From assembly GCA_036362985.1 (NCBI GenBank), contig JAYGXS010000002.1, positions 9,826,167 to 9,890,166 of the forward strand: a stretch of 64,000 bases of DNA, in the 5' to 3' direction. Positions 34,709 to 45,045 of the stretch are shown here, one piece after another. Position 1 is the first letter of the stretch, and each line of letters starts with the position of its first letter. The notes under the pieces are model-generated. The model worked only from the letters and a program-made list of their open reading frames with translations, did no database searches and had not been told where the DNA came from. The translations under genes were made by a program, and so were the position numbers. The stretch comes from Ligula intestinalis. Lineage: Eukaryota > Platyhelminthes > Cestoda > Diphyllobothriidea > Diphyllobothriidae.

Positions 34709-34989
34709 GACGACTCGATCGTTCGATTGCTGATACTGTCGAAGGCGATGTCTCGACAAAGTCAAGGCTTCCCAAAACTCAGAGGAGACAGAGTAGGTTG
34801 AAACAGCTTGATCTCTGAGAAAATCTGCTGCACAAGGGTTCTGTCATGCGCCAGCTATAAGCTGTGCCATAAGGCTGTGTCCTGGGGCCTATCCATACCT
34901 ATTAAATCCGCTCATTTATTCCAGTGAGTCAAGGGAATATAGTGAGAGGTCGAGAAGAAATGGCTGGTTGCGCAAGGGTGAGGGTTAGG

Positions 34990-35285
34990 TGGAGCCGACC
35001 ATTGTGTAGATCCCAACGAAGTTTTCCGGATGATTTATGCAGTCCCACTAAACCATGCAAAGTTACTGAGTCAGCATCTGTTAGCAGCAGCAGCAGCAGC
35101 AGCAGCAGAAACGATCGGCTGAAGATGGCTCTCTTTTGTGCGAGAAAAAACGAACCCCGCCCCCTATTTCCATGACTCACTTAGGTAAACTGACGAGGAA
35201 AATTGACCGCATGTTTTAATTTTTGACCCGGTCCCATCTACAGGTACTGGTTCAAGGAGAATTTACCGAAAGGTTGCAAAAATTC
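34990..35285 (+). pseudogene. PLE C-terminal codons and 3' UTR with AGC expansion
   Basis: The plus strand reads CVDPNEVFRMIYAVP and LLSQHLLAAAAAAAAETIG, the usual end of this PLE protein (relatives: DPNEAFRVIYKVPP, QRLLATAEATA). The alanine run is a (AGC)n expansion at 35083-35108. The UTR follows and ends in a decayed ribozyme-like block near 35249-35285. The next PLE piece on the minus strand abuts it directly. The 5' part of the element is missing. Confidence 0.78.
35083..35108. repeat. (AGC)n microsatellite inside PLE codons
   Basis: About eight to nine AGC units. The same codons in the PLE at 61295 have only three or four. It grew from an Ala-rich part of the PLE C-terminus. Confidence 0.9.
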
Positions 35286-35876
35286 CCATGGCAGAAATCC
35301 GAAGAGTAATTGGCGAGCATACGTATACTTTCAAAAAATTCTCATCAGGCCAGTACATTTATATGGGAGGGGGTCAAGCGTAAAAGGTAAATTACGTTCA
35401 ACATTACAAGGCAAATTAGTCCAGGGGATAGGGGAGGGGGTGGGGTAGAAACAAGCGGATAATTAAGCGGTAATTAGGTAGAAAGGGTCAGGGGAAAAGG
35501 AGAAGGGAGTCTCGGGGAAAAAATGCCGGTAGCTAGGTGGCCGTTGGCCATGCTAAGCTTGGGGCTTGCAGCAGGTTCTTCTGCGCACACCAAATTGGCT
35601 TCCTCAACCGGATAGCAGTTGCTTCTGCTGTTGCCAGCAGGCGCTGACCCAGTGACTTAGGGTAGCTTGGTGGGACCTTGTAGATCACCCTGAAGGCTTC
35701 GTTGGGGTCCACCTGATGTCCGGAATCCACCATGTGCGCTAGAGTGGAGCTGTCAATTTTTCTGGTGGTATTGAATTCACCTTTGCTTAGCCATTGCGGG
35801 AGGTGTTCCTTTATTCTTTTGAATAGGCGCCGACTCGTGCGACCAGTATAACCTGCTCCACAGGAGCAAGCAGAGG
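35286..35876 (-). pseudogene. PLE GIY-YIG C-terminus with intact frame, 5' truncated
   Basis: From 35876 down to 35533 the minus strand is one open frame of about 114 codons: CSCGAGYTGRTSRRLFKRIK, EHLPQWLSKGEF, STLAHMVDSGHQVDPNEAF, SYPKSLGQRLLATAEATA, CAQKNLLQAPSLAW. YIG is YTG, but the GRTSRR arginines are present. The UTR and a well-preserved hammerhead core (35312-35351) follow. The 5' end stops abruptly at the junction with a plus-strand tail of the same family (35880-36262). Confidence 0.87.
35312..35351 (-). ncRNA. Hammerhead ribozyme candidate, best core of the GAGAATTT family
   Basis: Minus strand: stem I strand GGC, full CTGATGA (35342-35348), a short stem II region GAATTTTTT, GAAA, a self-complementary stem III (AGTATACGTATGCT), C at the cleavage position, and stem I partner GCC at 35312-35314. 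This is the minimal type I layout described for PLE hammerheads. Cleavage is predicted after the C in GCTC. Stem II is weak because relatives have TTATC here. Confidence 0.62.
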
Positions 35877-35879
35877 AGC

Positions 35880-36262
35880 TAACCTAAGTCATTGGGTCAG
35901 CGCCTGCTAGCAAAAACAGAAGCAACTGCTATCCAGTTGAGGAAGCTTATTTTGTGCGCGCAGAAGAACCTACTGCAAGCCCCAAGCTTAGCATGGTCAA
36001 CGGCCACCTAGCTACCGGCATTTCCCCAAGCCTCCTCTCCTCTTCCACCACCCCCCCTCCTCCCTAACCTTACCGCTTTATTAACCGCCTGTTACTACCC
36101 CACCCCCTTCTCTATCCCCCAGACTGATTTGCTTGTAACGTTGAAAGTAATTTACCTTTTATGCATCACCCCCCTTCCATATAAATGCAATGGCATGATG
36201 AGAATTTATTGAAAGTATACGTATGCTCGCCAATTACTCTTCTGATTTCTGCGATGGGAATT
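35880..36262 (+). mobile_element. PLE 3' tail, inverted partner of the preceding piece
   Basis: Begins within KSLGQRLLAKTEATAIQLRK, ends the protein at AWSTAT, then the C-rich UTR. The terminal ribozyme-like block at 36192-36231 is GGC, ATGATGA (one change from CTGATGA), GAATTTATT, GAAAGTATACGTATGCTC and GCC. About 370 bp are the inverted copy of 35282-35655, roughly 90 percent alike. Confidence 0.82.
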
Positions 36263-36439
36263 TTCGCCACCTTAAAACAATCCAAGGGCCCCTCGGTGTT
36301 AAGGGCACTCAATGGGTACCTGCGTTTCAACACCAAACTTGTCGAGGCGAGAGTAGTGGCTTAGTTTTTTTCTGGACTGTATTGAGATGCACAAATATCC
36401 AACTGACTGCTAGAGAGCACTACGACGGACTCGGACGGT

Positions 36440-37745
36440 TATAACCACTGAAACCTTGAGACAATATGCTGAAAACCAGCTTGAAAGCACTCACATAAAG
36501 ATTGGAGAACTGGAGCGTCACGTTTGCCAACACTCTGCCATTGTAGACAGCCTGAGAGATGAAGAAAGGCAAGAATTCATCAGCTACACGCAGACCATAG
36601 GAACAAAGCGTGGGGACACAAAGAGGTCGTCAGTCCTACAAAGAGTGCAATAAAGGAAGCCACAAGCAAAATCACCCAAAGATCCAGCCAGATACGTGCA
36701 CAAATACAACTCCATGACGCTTGATAAAACGTTACTTGAAGCATTATCTGTGGGTCCAAAGCTCTGCATACCTACTCAAAAGGTCGATCAGTTAGAACTA
36801 GAAACCCAATTTGAGAATCTTTACAACCAAACTTATGATTTAAAGCCCAGCTCCGCAGAAAGTGTTCAACACTTTAAATCAACACTTGTAAACTGCAGTT
36901 ACCAGGACCTCAACGGGAGACCTACAAACCGAGGAGTATTGACAAAAGCGCACCTATAAAAGGTTGGACTACATAAAACGATGCAGACGATCCTATCAGA
37001 TCAGACAAAATTCAAGAAAGCGGACAAAAAAAGATCACATGGAAGATGTCGAGGCCCAATTGACCGGGAGTTCGAAGGCCTTGGACCAGTAGTCACGCAC
37101 ATCCCCCGTTTATATGGTCTACCAAAGATCCATAAGGATGGCCTGCCAGTTCGTCCGTTTCTGGGCATGTGTAATTCACCGTATCATGCGATAGCGAAAT
37201 GGCTGGCGGTGAAACTCAAGCCTTTGCCGCATCAACTGGCAAAACGGAGCTATCGAGACAGGTTTGAATGTATCGATGACATCAAAGATGTGAACTTAAA
37301 CGGCATGCAAATGTTCTCCTTAGACGTCTCCTCGCTCTTTACAGAAATCCCGGTTACCGAGACAGTCAAATACATCTGCGAATTCCAATTGAGCAATCAT
37401 CTAGAAATATGAATACCGACGGTTGCACTAAAGGAACTACTACTGAAGTGCACACTAAATTTGCAGTTCCTTTTCGACGGCCAAATATACAGACAAATAG
37501 ATGGTGTTGCCATGGGCTCGCCTCTAGGACCCCTCCTGGCTGACATATTTATGGGCAAGCTGGAAAAATATCAACTTAGTGATCAAATCCACAAGTTAAA
37601 GCACTACGGTCGCTACGTGGATGATATCTTTGTGATCGCCACAAACGAGACCGATAGAGACGCACTTTTAAGCGCGGTCAATCAAGCCCATCCATCCATA
37701 CAGTTCACGTTGGAGATGGAAACAGCAGGTTCTCTTCCCGTGATA
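36440..37745 (+). pseudogene. PLE N-terminal domain and RT with intact catalytic YVDD
   Basis: A PLE of the Penelope-type family. The plus strand reads an N-terminal helical domain (TLRQYAENQL, then ESTHIKIGELERHV), LLEALSVGPKLCIPTQKVDQ and LELETQFENLYNQ. RT blocks follow: IPRLYGLPKIHKDGLPVRPF, MFSLDVSSLFTEIPV, YRQIDGVAMGSPLGPLLADI, RYVDDIFVIA (YVDD at about 37614-37625) and IQFTLEMETAGSLP. The frame is the same throughout apart from stops at 36651-36653, 36957-36959 and 37410-37412, plus compensating indels near 36960. It ends at 37745, where an unrelated repeat begins, so the thumb and GIY-YIG are missing. Confidence 0.9.
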
Positions 37746-37862
37746 AAATAGCCCAAAATTATATGCTGGTTTCCCCACTCAGTGCTTGCAACTTTGGCAG
37801 CAGTAGTTGTTGTCTGTTGAATCGGCGTAAAGGTCACACGTACTCTACCTCAGACGTTCCCC
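37746..37862 (+). repeat. Dispersed repeat Z, copy 1
   Basis: About 115 bp beginning aaaatagcccaaaa, including tatgctggtttccccactca and aggtcacacgtactct. It recurs at 39200-39318 in the same orientation. It begins exactly where the PLE RT stops. Confidence 0.75.
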
Positions 37863-37976
37863 GCCTCCGCTGTCGTCTTAATTGCCGCCTCTGCAATCCT
37901 ACCCTCATATCTCTGATCCATGTAGTGATGATGAACTTGTACTTACTTACTTGTTAGGGTTGTGATAATGATTGAT

Positions 37977-38262
37977 CTAGCCGGCCTCGATGACGTCCCG
38001 GACGGTACCTCTCCATGCGGGACAATTGGTGGCAGCGGATCTGGAGAGCTCTACCCAGTCTCTTCTGCAGCGCCGGAGACCAAATACCGAATGTCCAAGA
38101 ACCACTTTCATGTCCTGACGGACTGAGTCGAACCAGGTTTTGGGTTGACCCCCTCTTCGACGTTTCCAATCGGGTAACGGTTTCAAGTCGAGAGCAGTAG
38201 CACTGAACTCTTGAGGTTGACGACGAAGAACGTGTCCAAGCCAACTCAGTCACTTCAAACCA
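37977..38262 (-). pseudogene. LINE ORF2 C-terminus (RTE/CR1-like), copy 1
   Basis: The minus strand reads WLGHVLRRQPQEFSATALDL, KPLPDWKRRRGGQPKTW, RQDMKVVLGHSVFGLRR and AWRGTVRDVIEAG, then TAG. This is the post-RT C-terminal region of a LINE, the part kept in 5'-truncated copies. It is a different family from the LINE at 5690-8793, though both share a W-GHV-R element. About 95 residues remain, unbroken. A sister copy is at 40892-41122. Confidence 0.75.
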
Positions 38263-38546
38263 CCTCTCTCATTTGAGGCGAAGTCGGATCTGTGGTGTAA
38301 CGACCTACAGCTGTGAAATAAGTGGACTCTCTGATCTAACGAATAAGCAGTTGCAGACCAACGGCGGCAGTGCTACCAGGGCGCGGCGGACTGAGGCCTG
38401 GCAAGCCAAAAGCCTATTAAGTGTCGCAAAGCCTAACGACGACGCTGTGACATGGCGAGCGTCAATCGCCATCAAATAAGTTCGCTTGCCAACATGGCCT
38501 TGTTATTTGGCTATTGAGCCAAAACGCTAGAGGAGACAACCTTGAA

Positions 38547-38740
38547 CAAACAATCCGTGATTTTCGCTGTATGCTTGCAGTAATGACTGTGTCCTTTAAA
38601 TACTGCAAACGTCTGTGCATACTTAACCTTTCTGCCACTCATGTCTCTGATGAAGAATCCGCGACGGATATCGAAACGTCAGGCGAATAAAAATATTGTC
38701 CCAGCGATCGAGTCTTCTTCTTTTTCTCGACCCTCGGATA
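38547..38740 (+). mobile_element. PLE 3' terminus with hammerhead-like core
   Basis: CTGATGA at 38647-38653 is followed by a stem II of about seven pairs (GAATCCG/CGGATATC with one bulged A around cga), GAAA at 38673-38676, then cgtcaggcgaataaa and the terminal block gatcgagtcttcttcttttt. This is the best kept of three copies of this family (others at 1475 and 15391). Stem III is not clear. Confidence 0.7.
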
Positions 38741-39199
38741 TGTCGTTCCGAGGCCGCAATCGGAGGTAGATAGCCTCCCAAAAGGACCTAGGGACGGTAA
38801 CCTTGTTTCTCCTTGACAACGACTCTCTGGTGGAGACGCTGGAAGCCTGTCTTGGTGGCAGAGCTATCAACAGGTAGATTCGCGAGAGACGAGGCAACAG
38901 CTTCCTTGTGGAGTGCTCGAATAGACGGCCGGACGTTGCGGCAGGGAACCACATTGTGTGAGTGTGTTCTTCTGCCTGGGAAACTCAGATTCCCTTCGCA
39001 GGGTTATGCCATATACAAGATAAATGTTTCAAGCCCTCATCTGGGCCAATCTAGCTGGAGAGAGATCATAGGACGTTGAGACTCTCTGTTATTGCCCAGA
39101 AAATGGCCTTCGTAGCAGGTCCCTCACGAAAAGTCTATAACTAGCAGTAGTAGCAGCAGCAGCAACAATGTCCTAGACATCTTTCTCTTCGCTAGAGCT

Positions 39200-39689
39200 A
39201 AAATAGCCCAAAAGGCATATGCTGGTTTCCCCACTCAGTGCCTGCAGCTCTGCCAACAGTAGATGTTGTCTCTTACGTCAGCCTAAAGGTCACACGTACT
39301 CTCCTTCAGGCCTACGTCCAGCCTGCCCCACCCCCTCCCATCCCCGCCTCAGTTGTCACCTTAATTGCCGCCGGCCTCCACGACATTCTGGCGCACATGT
39401 CCCGCCCGCGTAATTTAACCCGAAGGCGTGATGACCTTTTTCTGGGGACGCGGCAGGGTCGTTTTTATCATCCGAACCTCGCTGCTGGCTCATCAGTGAG
39501 TGGAATGAACGCCACAGCCTGCTCCCACCTGTGCTTTTCGTCAGATCCACCTCGTCCGATCTGATTTTCCTGTGCATTGACATTTGACAGTCCGATGAAT
39601 CAGTAAGGTAAACCGGCCCCGACAACAAAAGGGGGTTGGACAAATTGATACAGCAGTTTGCTATAAATGTATGCATGTCTGTGGGAACT
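39200..39689 (+). repeat. Dispersed repeat Z, copy 2, and flank
   Basis: 39200-39318 matches 37746-37862. The remainder to the start of Y copy 2 is C-rich, with no motif recognised. Confidence 0.6.
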
Positions 39690-40405
39690 CGTTCCTTCTT
39701 CCTTCTTCTCTCTTACGCTCCCCCTTTCTATCTTCGTTCTTTTACGGTTCTTGTATTTTGTTCTCCTTCTTGTTTCCTCCGTCGTTTTTTACTTTCCTTT
39801 TTTTTCTTTCTCTTCATCCTTTTCTCTTTTCCTGCATAACCTGCTCTACAATGCTCGTCTCCGACTTGTTTTCTTTTTCGACATTGCGTTCATCCCACCT
39901 CAGGCAGCTAGGCGGGGGGGGGCGGAGAATGAGGTTGACCCTCAGTTTATTTCTTGCCTCACTATAAACAATCTGATGTGTTTGAAGCTATCACGGTGCG
40001 CTAAAAGACGTAGCTTAGAGGGTTGCCAACTGACGGGATAACATGGATACTGCAGTCAGTCCAGTGTGTTTCTTGTTGTGTGGAGTGGCTGTCTGCGGGC
40101 TGAGAGTCAGGCAGCAATGGCTCCTTCTTAATGTGGCCTTGATGGTGCCCCCAGTCGGGAGCCTACCTAGCAAGACGTGTTGTTGGCGCGTGTGTTGAGT
40201 GCTGGTCGCGCCAGCCGTCTGTGCCCTGCCCCATCTCCGGCCTTCTTGACTTCGTCTTGCCAACCGAGTCCCCTAGTGGGACTATTGAGAGAGTGTGGTA
40301 GATTCTTCGTGAGTCTAATTTCGCTGTTTATCTTGTGGGAGTCCTCGCGTTGCTCCAACTCGTTTAAGCTCGTGGTGGAGATCGTCGAAATCGACGGTCG
40401 AACTG
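39690..40405 (+). repeat. Dispersed repeat family Y, copy 2
   Basis: Same order as copy 1: pyrimidine-rich leader (39690-39860), cactataaacaatctgatg, the gcgctaaaagacgtagctta block, and the right end gtcgaaatcgacgg at about 40388-40401. Roughly 80 percent alike, with larger gaps. Confidence 0.7.
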
Positions 40406-40891
40406 TCGGGAACTGGCTGTGTGAACAACCCATAAACTGATCTGCTCATGGGTGTGGATCGTAATGTGCGTGCTCCATTGTGATTCACTAGCCTCAATAA
40501 TTTTAAAAATATATTTGGAAAGTGGATATTTTGCATGAGGAATCTTGAAGTTTTTGGATATGTGTGAGCACCAACAGCCGCTCGGATTCTTTGTTCGCGA
40601 TTGTCTCCTCTGGCACTATGGCTCAAGAACCTAACCACAGGGCAGCGGTGGCAGGAAAACCTATTTAATGGTGGTTCACACTCGCCACGTCACAGGAACT
40701 TGCGGAATTTTAGAAGGCGGTTGGTGCGCCAGACCTCACCCTATGTGCCCTGGTAGCACTGTTGCTACTGTGTCCGCGACTGCTCATTCGCCAAAACCAG
40801 GAAACTGCTTATTTCGCAGCTTACCTTCGTTGAAGACCGTTTCACTATCCGCCACCTGTGGGTGCACAAGACGGCCAGCCGAAAAACACAA

Positions 40892-41122
40892 ATAAGGTGG
40901 CTTGGGCACGCTCTTCGCTGTCCGCCTCACGAACTATGTTACGCTGCCCAGCTGGAGGCGTGGAAGTAATGGCCAACTCAAGACATGGAAGCGGTTCTTG
41001 GACCTTTGATATTCAGTCTCCGTCGCTGGAAAGGAGAATGGATGGAGCTTTCCAGATTTGCTACCGCCAACCCATAGAGAGTGTAGAGAGGTACCGTCCG
41101 TGACATCATTGAAGCGGGCTAG
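40892..41122 (+). pseudogene. LINE ORF2 C-terminus, copy 2
   Basis: Reads IRWLGHALRCPPHELCYAAQ, LEAWK, a TAA, then DMEAVLGPLIFSLRRWKGEW, MELSRFA, two further stops, and RGTVRDIIEAG before TAG at 41120-41122. It is the same family as copy 1 but lacks the segment after EAWK and is broken by three stops. 5'-truncated. Confidence 0.75.
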
Positions 41123-41689
41123 GTCAGACATTATCACAGCTGCATCAAGTAGATGTACAGTTAGGTGAAAACCACGAAAGGGAGTATTACGAGCAATGAA
41201 TAGAGCACTAAGATGAGATGTACCCGGGGCGAAAGAGTAAAGGATAGCACAATTTGTAGACAAATAAATCTCACTAGGCAGAAAGGACCAATGAAGCAAT
41301 CTAAGGCAGGAGAAATCGAGACTGACGCGACGAAATGGGACACTCCTGATGGGGTAAATTACCCACAAGTACTTGGCTAATTTAGCTCTTTTGGTGCTTT
41401 ATCAACTTTTGGGTCTATTAAAACTTATGTGCTTGGCTGAAACTTAGTTTTTCCAATTTCCGGATAAATTGGTTGGTTTTCAGTTAAATACATAACGATG
41501 AACGTATTTGAATTTTACAAATGCATGATAACGATTGAAAACGTGCTTCCTTGCAATTAAATACATTACATTCAATCTAAAAAATGTCTTTGTATGCATT
41601 TACGCACAGCAATTAGCAGTACATGGATGGGACCACCCGCCTTAAGTAACCACGCCTACGCTGTTTGGTGGTTACGCCTTGACATACGT
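41123..41689. other. LINE 3' flank, unassigned
   Basis: No motif recognised. AT-rich between 41390 and 41600. Confidence 0.3.
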
Positions 41690-42596
41690 CAAAACTCACA
41701 TTGTTGACGTTTGCTTATTCAAGAGAGGACGAGGATTCTTCGAAACCATGTATGTATATGCCAAAATATCCTTCGTGTATTTCGGGCAATAAGAAGGAAG
41801 TAGGAATACCAGCAAATGCGCTAACGGAACTATTACTAAAATTGACATTAAATGTACAGTTCCTTATTGACAACCAACTATGTAGACAAATCGATGAATT
41901 TTCTAATGGCTCGTCTTTTAGGCCTCTCGTAGACAAGCTGGAGAAATTTCAACGAAGCGATCAGGTCAACAAGTCCGAACACTTTGATCACTTTTGCCAT
42001 CACCGCAAGAGCAACCGATGTAGAAGCACTTTTAACTGCTGTCAATCAATCATATTTTTCCATTAATTTCACATTAGAGATAAAAACGGCAGTTTTGCTA
42101 CTTTTCTTGGACGTCCCCTTAGTCGAAGACCTGACGGTAGTGTTCAAATGAGCAGTTTCTTACTCGTCCAAAAAATTCAAGCTAGTCCGATGCTTAGCAC
42201 AAAAGGCTCTAACATTTGGTTGGTAGACAGTATTAAGCTGGAGCTTAAGGAACTACAGAACCTGCTTCGTGAGAGCGAGTATCCTGAGGAATTAATCACA
42301 AAGAATGTGGGGGCGAAAAAAATAAAACCCACCACACCCACCGTGGAAAAGAAGACGATATCCCTCCAAGTCCTTTTTCAAGGGGATGCGGTAAGTGAAA
42401 TCCTAAGAAGACGCCTCGACCAAGCCATGTCAAAAACCTTCCCAGTAGCGAAAGTTTCGTTCTCATTCCTGCATGTGAAAGTTAGGGATATGTTGGCAGC
42501 CAGACCACCTCAATGTTGATCTAGTCCTTTTCTTGCTCCTGCGGAGAAGGTAACGTTGGTCGCACGAGTCAGCGCTCACCCAACAGAATAAGGGAA
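41690..42596 (+). pseudogene. Host PLE, 5' part: decayed RT and start of GIY-YIG
   Basis: An older PLE copy. RT remains read EVGIPANALTELLLKLTLNV, QLCRQIDEFSNGSSFRPL and DKLEKFQRSDQ, with the ADIFMG stretch deleted and the YVDD region lost to frameshift. The thumb region follows at 42200-42470 (LKELQNLLRESEYPEELITK, TVEKKTISLQVLFQGDAVSE). After a frame change it reads CSCGEGNVGRTSQRSPNRIR. There, inside the GIY-YIG domain, it is cut by the nested PLE. The rest of the domain continues at 45317. Confidence 0.87.
42585..42596. repeat. Target-site duplication, left copy
   Basis: The 12-mer agaataagggaa is repeated exactly at 45317-45328, on the other side of the nested PLE. Confidence 0.88.
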
Positions 42597-42602
42597 AAGT
42601 CG

Positions 42603-43453
42603 TGATAGCAAACAGCTGTTTTCGGTCATTCACTTCAGGCCGTTACACTGACATGAAAAAATAGGCGACTAAAGCAGGCTGTTCGGTACAGTGCTAATAT
42701 AGTTCTTGAGGTGGTGGAGAGGGGGTAATTAGTCATCTCGTGGTTCCCTCGTCTCCTGCGAGCCGGACTCAGCGTACCAAGGACGTTGGGTTATCACGCG
42801 TGTGGAACGGGGGAGGGACGTTCCCACGATCTACGTCATACGCGCAGCGGGCTCTCTGTGACTGTGAGCAGCATGGTCGCACTGCGTGTTCTCTGCGGCT
42901 GTGGGCAGTATGGTTTCGGGCTGCGTAGCTTCTGACGTCGTGAGTTCTGACGAAGTGGCTTCTGGCGGTGCGGGATCCTTGTATGCGGACGGCCACGGGA
43001 GGGAGACAGCATTTACCAGCCTCTTTTGACAGCAGAGAGCGGGTTTTGCTAAACGAATTGCCACTGCCTCAGCTGTGGCTAGCGCCCATTTGTGCAGGCC
43101 TTTAGAGTAGAGTGTGGGTGCCTGGTATATGACCTGAAAGGTCTCTCTCGCGTCAACTTGGTGATTTGTATCGATCAGGTGTGTGAGGATTGAGCTTGAG
43201 ATCGATTGATTGTCCCCTTTACCTAACCAGGCTGGTATGTGTTCGCGTATCCTCTTCTCCAGGCGTCGCGTTGTTCAGCCGATATATCCCGCCCCACAGG
43301 AGCAGGTGAAGGAATGAATGCACATGGAAGCGGCCTGTAGCGGTAGTCTGCCTTTACCCTCCATCCGCAGAAGGGGAGAGTTTGTGAAGAATACGCGTAA
43401 GTTAGCCGCCGGGAAAGCACTCGTGACTGCTGTCCTTAGACGTTGTCTTACTA
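42603..43453 (-). pseudogene. Inverted second copy of the nested PLE C-terminus
   Basis: Minus-strand copy of the GIY-YIG and C-terminal region found at 44425-45283. It carries the same TGA after GAGYIG (43275-43277) and the same C-terminal PEAT, SELTTSEATQPETILP region, with only scattered changes. The 5' end is cut at 43453, where relatives continue into SELIRRRL. Because both arms share the stop, one arm was made from the other after the mutation. Confidence 0.85.
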
Positions 43454-43739
43454 CAGTGAGGGGGAATTGAGGGGACCTTTTTCCGGCTCATCCTGTCCTT
43501 TACTTTTGATGTAACCGCGTATATTCCCATGTCAACACCGGTTATGTTCCCCCAGTGCGTGTTAGGGAGCGAAGACAGAATGGGATACCAACTAGTACTT
43601 TATTGTCACTGGTACTAGTACATGAACTCTGGTCCGTGTGTCCAGCAGCTGGCCTTCTGTGGTCGGTTTCGCCTACGCGTGTCGTGTAGTTGCAACAGAG
43701 TTCCCGCTCTGCTGGCAGCCTCGCGACTTTATACATCAG

Positions 43740-45045
43740 ACAAACCACCAGATAGGAATGCCCGTAGAGACGCTAAAGGAACTATTGACGTGCTGCACGC
43801 AAAACGTACAGTTCTTCTGCAATGGCCTGTTGTACAGACAAATAGACGGTGTGGCCATGGGCTCACCACTTGGACCATTCCTCGCGAATGTCTTCGTGGG
43901 CAAAGTCGAGGAATCGAACCTCAAAGACACTATCAACAACTTTGAGTTCTATATTTGTTACGTGGATGATATTTTTTGCCTGACGAAGCAGATATAGATG
44001 GCGTAGTTCATACGTTCAATACGGCCCACGCAGCACTAAAGTTCACTGTGGAAACGGAGGTGAACGACGAAATCGCGTTCCTAGATGTCCTCCTGCACAG
44101 AAAAGAAGACGGTTCCATACAACGCCGGGTATACAGAAAGAAAACCTAGACGGGGCAATGCATTAATTTCAACAGTTTTGTTCCCCTTCATCGTAAAAAA
44201 ACTAAGTCCAGGGATTGGCAGCCAGAACACAACGCATCTGCTCTCCTGAAGTAGTTGAAAGAGAACTGCAGCAGCTACAGAACACACGCCGTGAAAATGG
44301 TTATCCAGAAAGGTTCATCCTTCGTAAAATTGAGGAGCGTGTCGCAAAGCCTGCCGTAGCAACGGCAGAAAAGAAAGACCTTTTCATAAGATTGCCCTTC
44401 CTAGGAGACGCAGCAAGCGAACTAATAAGACGACGTCTAAGGACAGCAGTCACGAGTGCTTTCCCGGCGGCTAACTTACGCGTATTCTTCACAAACTCTC
44501 CCCTTCTGCGGATGGAGGGTAAAGGCAGACTACCGCTACAGGCCACTTCCATGTGCATTCATTCCTTCACCTGCTCCTGTGGGGCGGGATATATCGGCTG
44601 AACAACGCGACGCCTGGAGAAGAGGATACGCGAACACATACCAGCCTGGTTAGGTAAAGGGGACAATCAATCGATCTCAAGCTCAATCCTCACACACCTG
44701 ATCGATACAAATCACCAAGTTGACGCGAGAGAGACCTTTCAGGTCATATACCAGGCACCCACACTCTACTCTAAAGGCCTGCACAAATGGGCGCTAGCCA
44801 CAGCTGAGGCAGTGGCAATTCGTTTAGCAAAACCCGCTCTCTGCTGTCAAAAGAGGCTGGTAAATGCTGTCTCCCTCCCGTGGCCGTCCGCATACAAGGA
44901 TCCCGCACCGCCAGAAGCCACTACGTCAGAACTCACGACGTCAGAAGCTACGCAGCCCGAAACCATACTGCCCACAGCCGCAGAGAACACGCAGTGCGAC
45001 CATGCTGCTCACAGTCACAGAGAGCCCGCTGCGCGTATGACGTAG
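43740..45045 (+). pseudogene. Nested PLE protein: RT fragment through GIY-YIG
   Basis: From about 43740 the plus strand reads HQIGMPVETLKELLTCCTQN, LYRQIDGVAMGSPLGPFLAN and CYVDDIFCL, so the catalytic box is intact. A frameshift near 43980 leads to FNTAHAALKF and IAFLDVLLHRKEDGS, a stop for Trp in RKKT-stop-TGQ near 44147, and a further shift. From 44215 to 45045 a single frame is broken only by TGA at 44599-44601: LQNTRRENGYPERFILRK, EKKDLFIRLPFLGDAASEL, CSCGAGYIG, stop, TTRRLEKRIREHIPAW, HLIDTNHQVDARETF. Arginine CGA to TGA would explain that stop. N-terminal RT blocks are absent. Confidence 0.88.
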
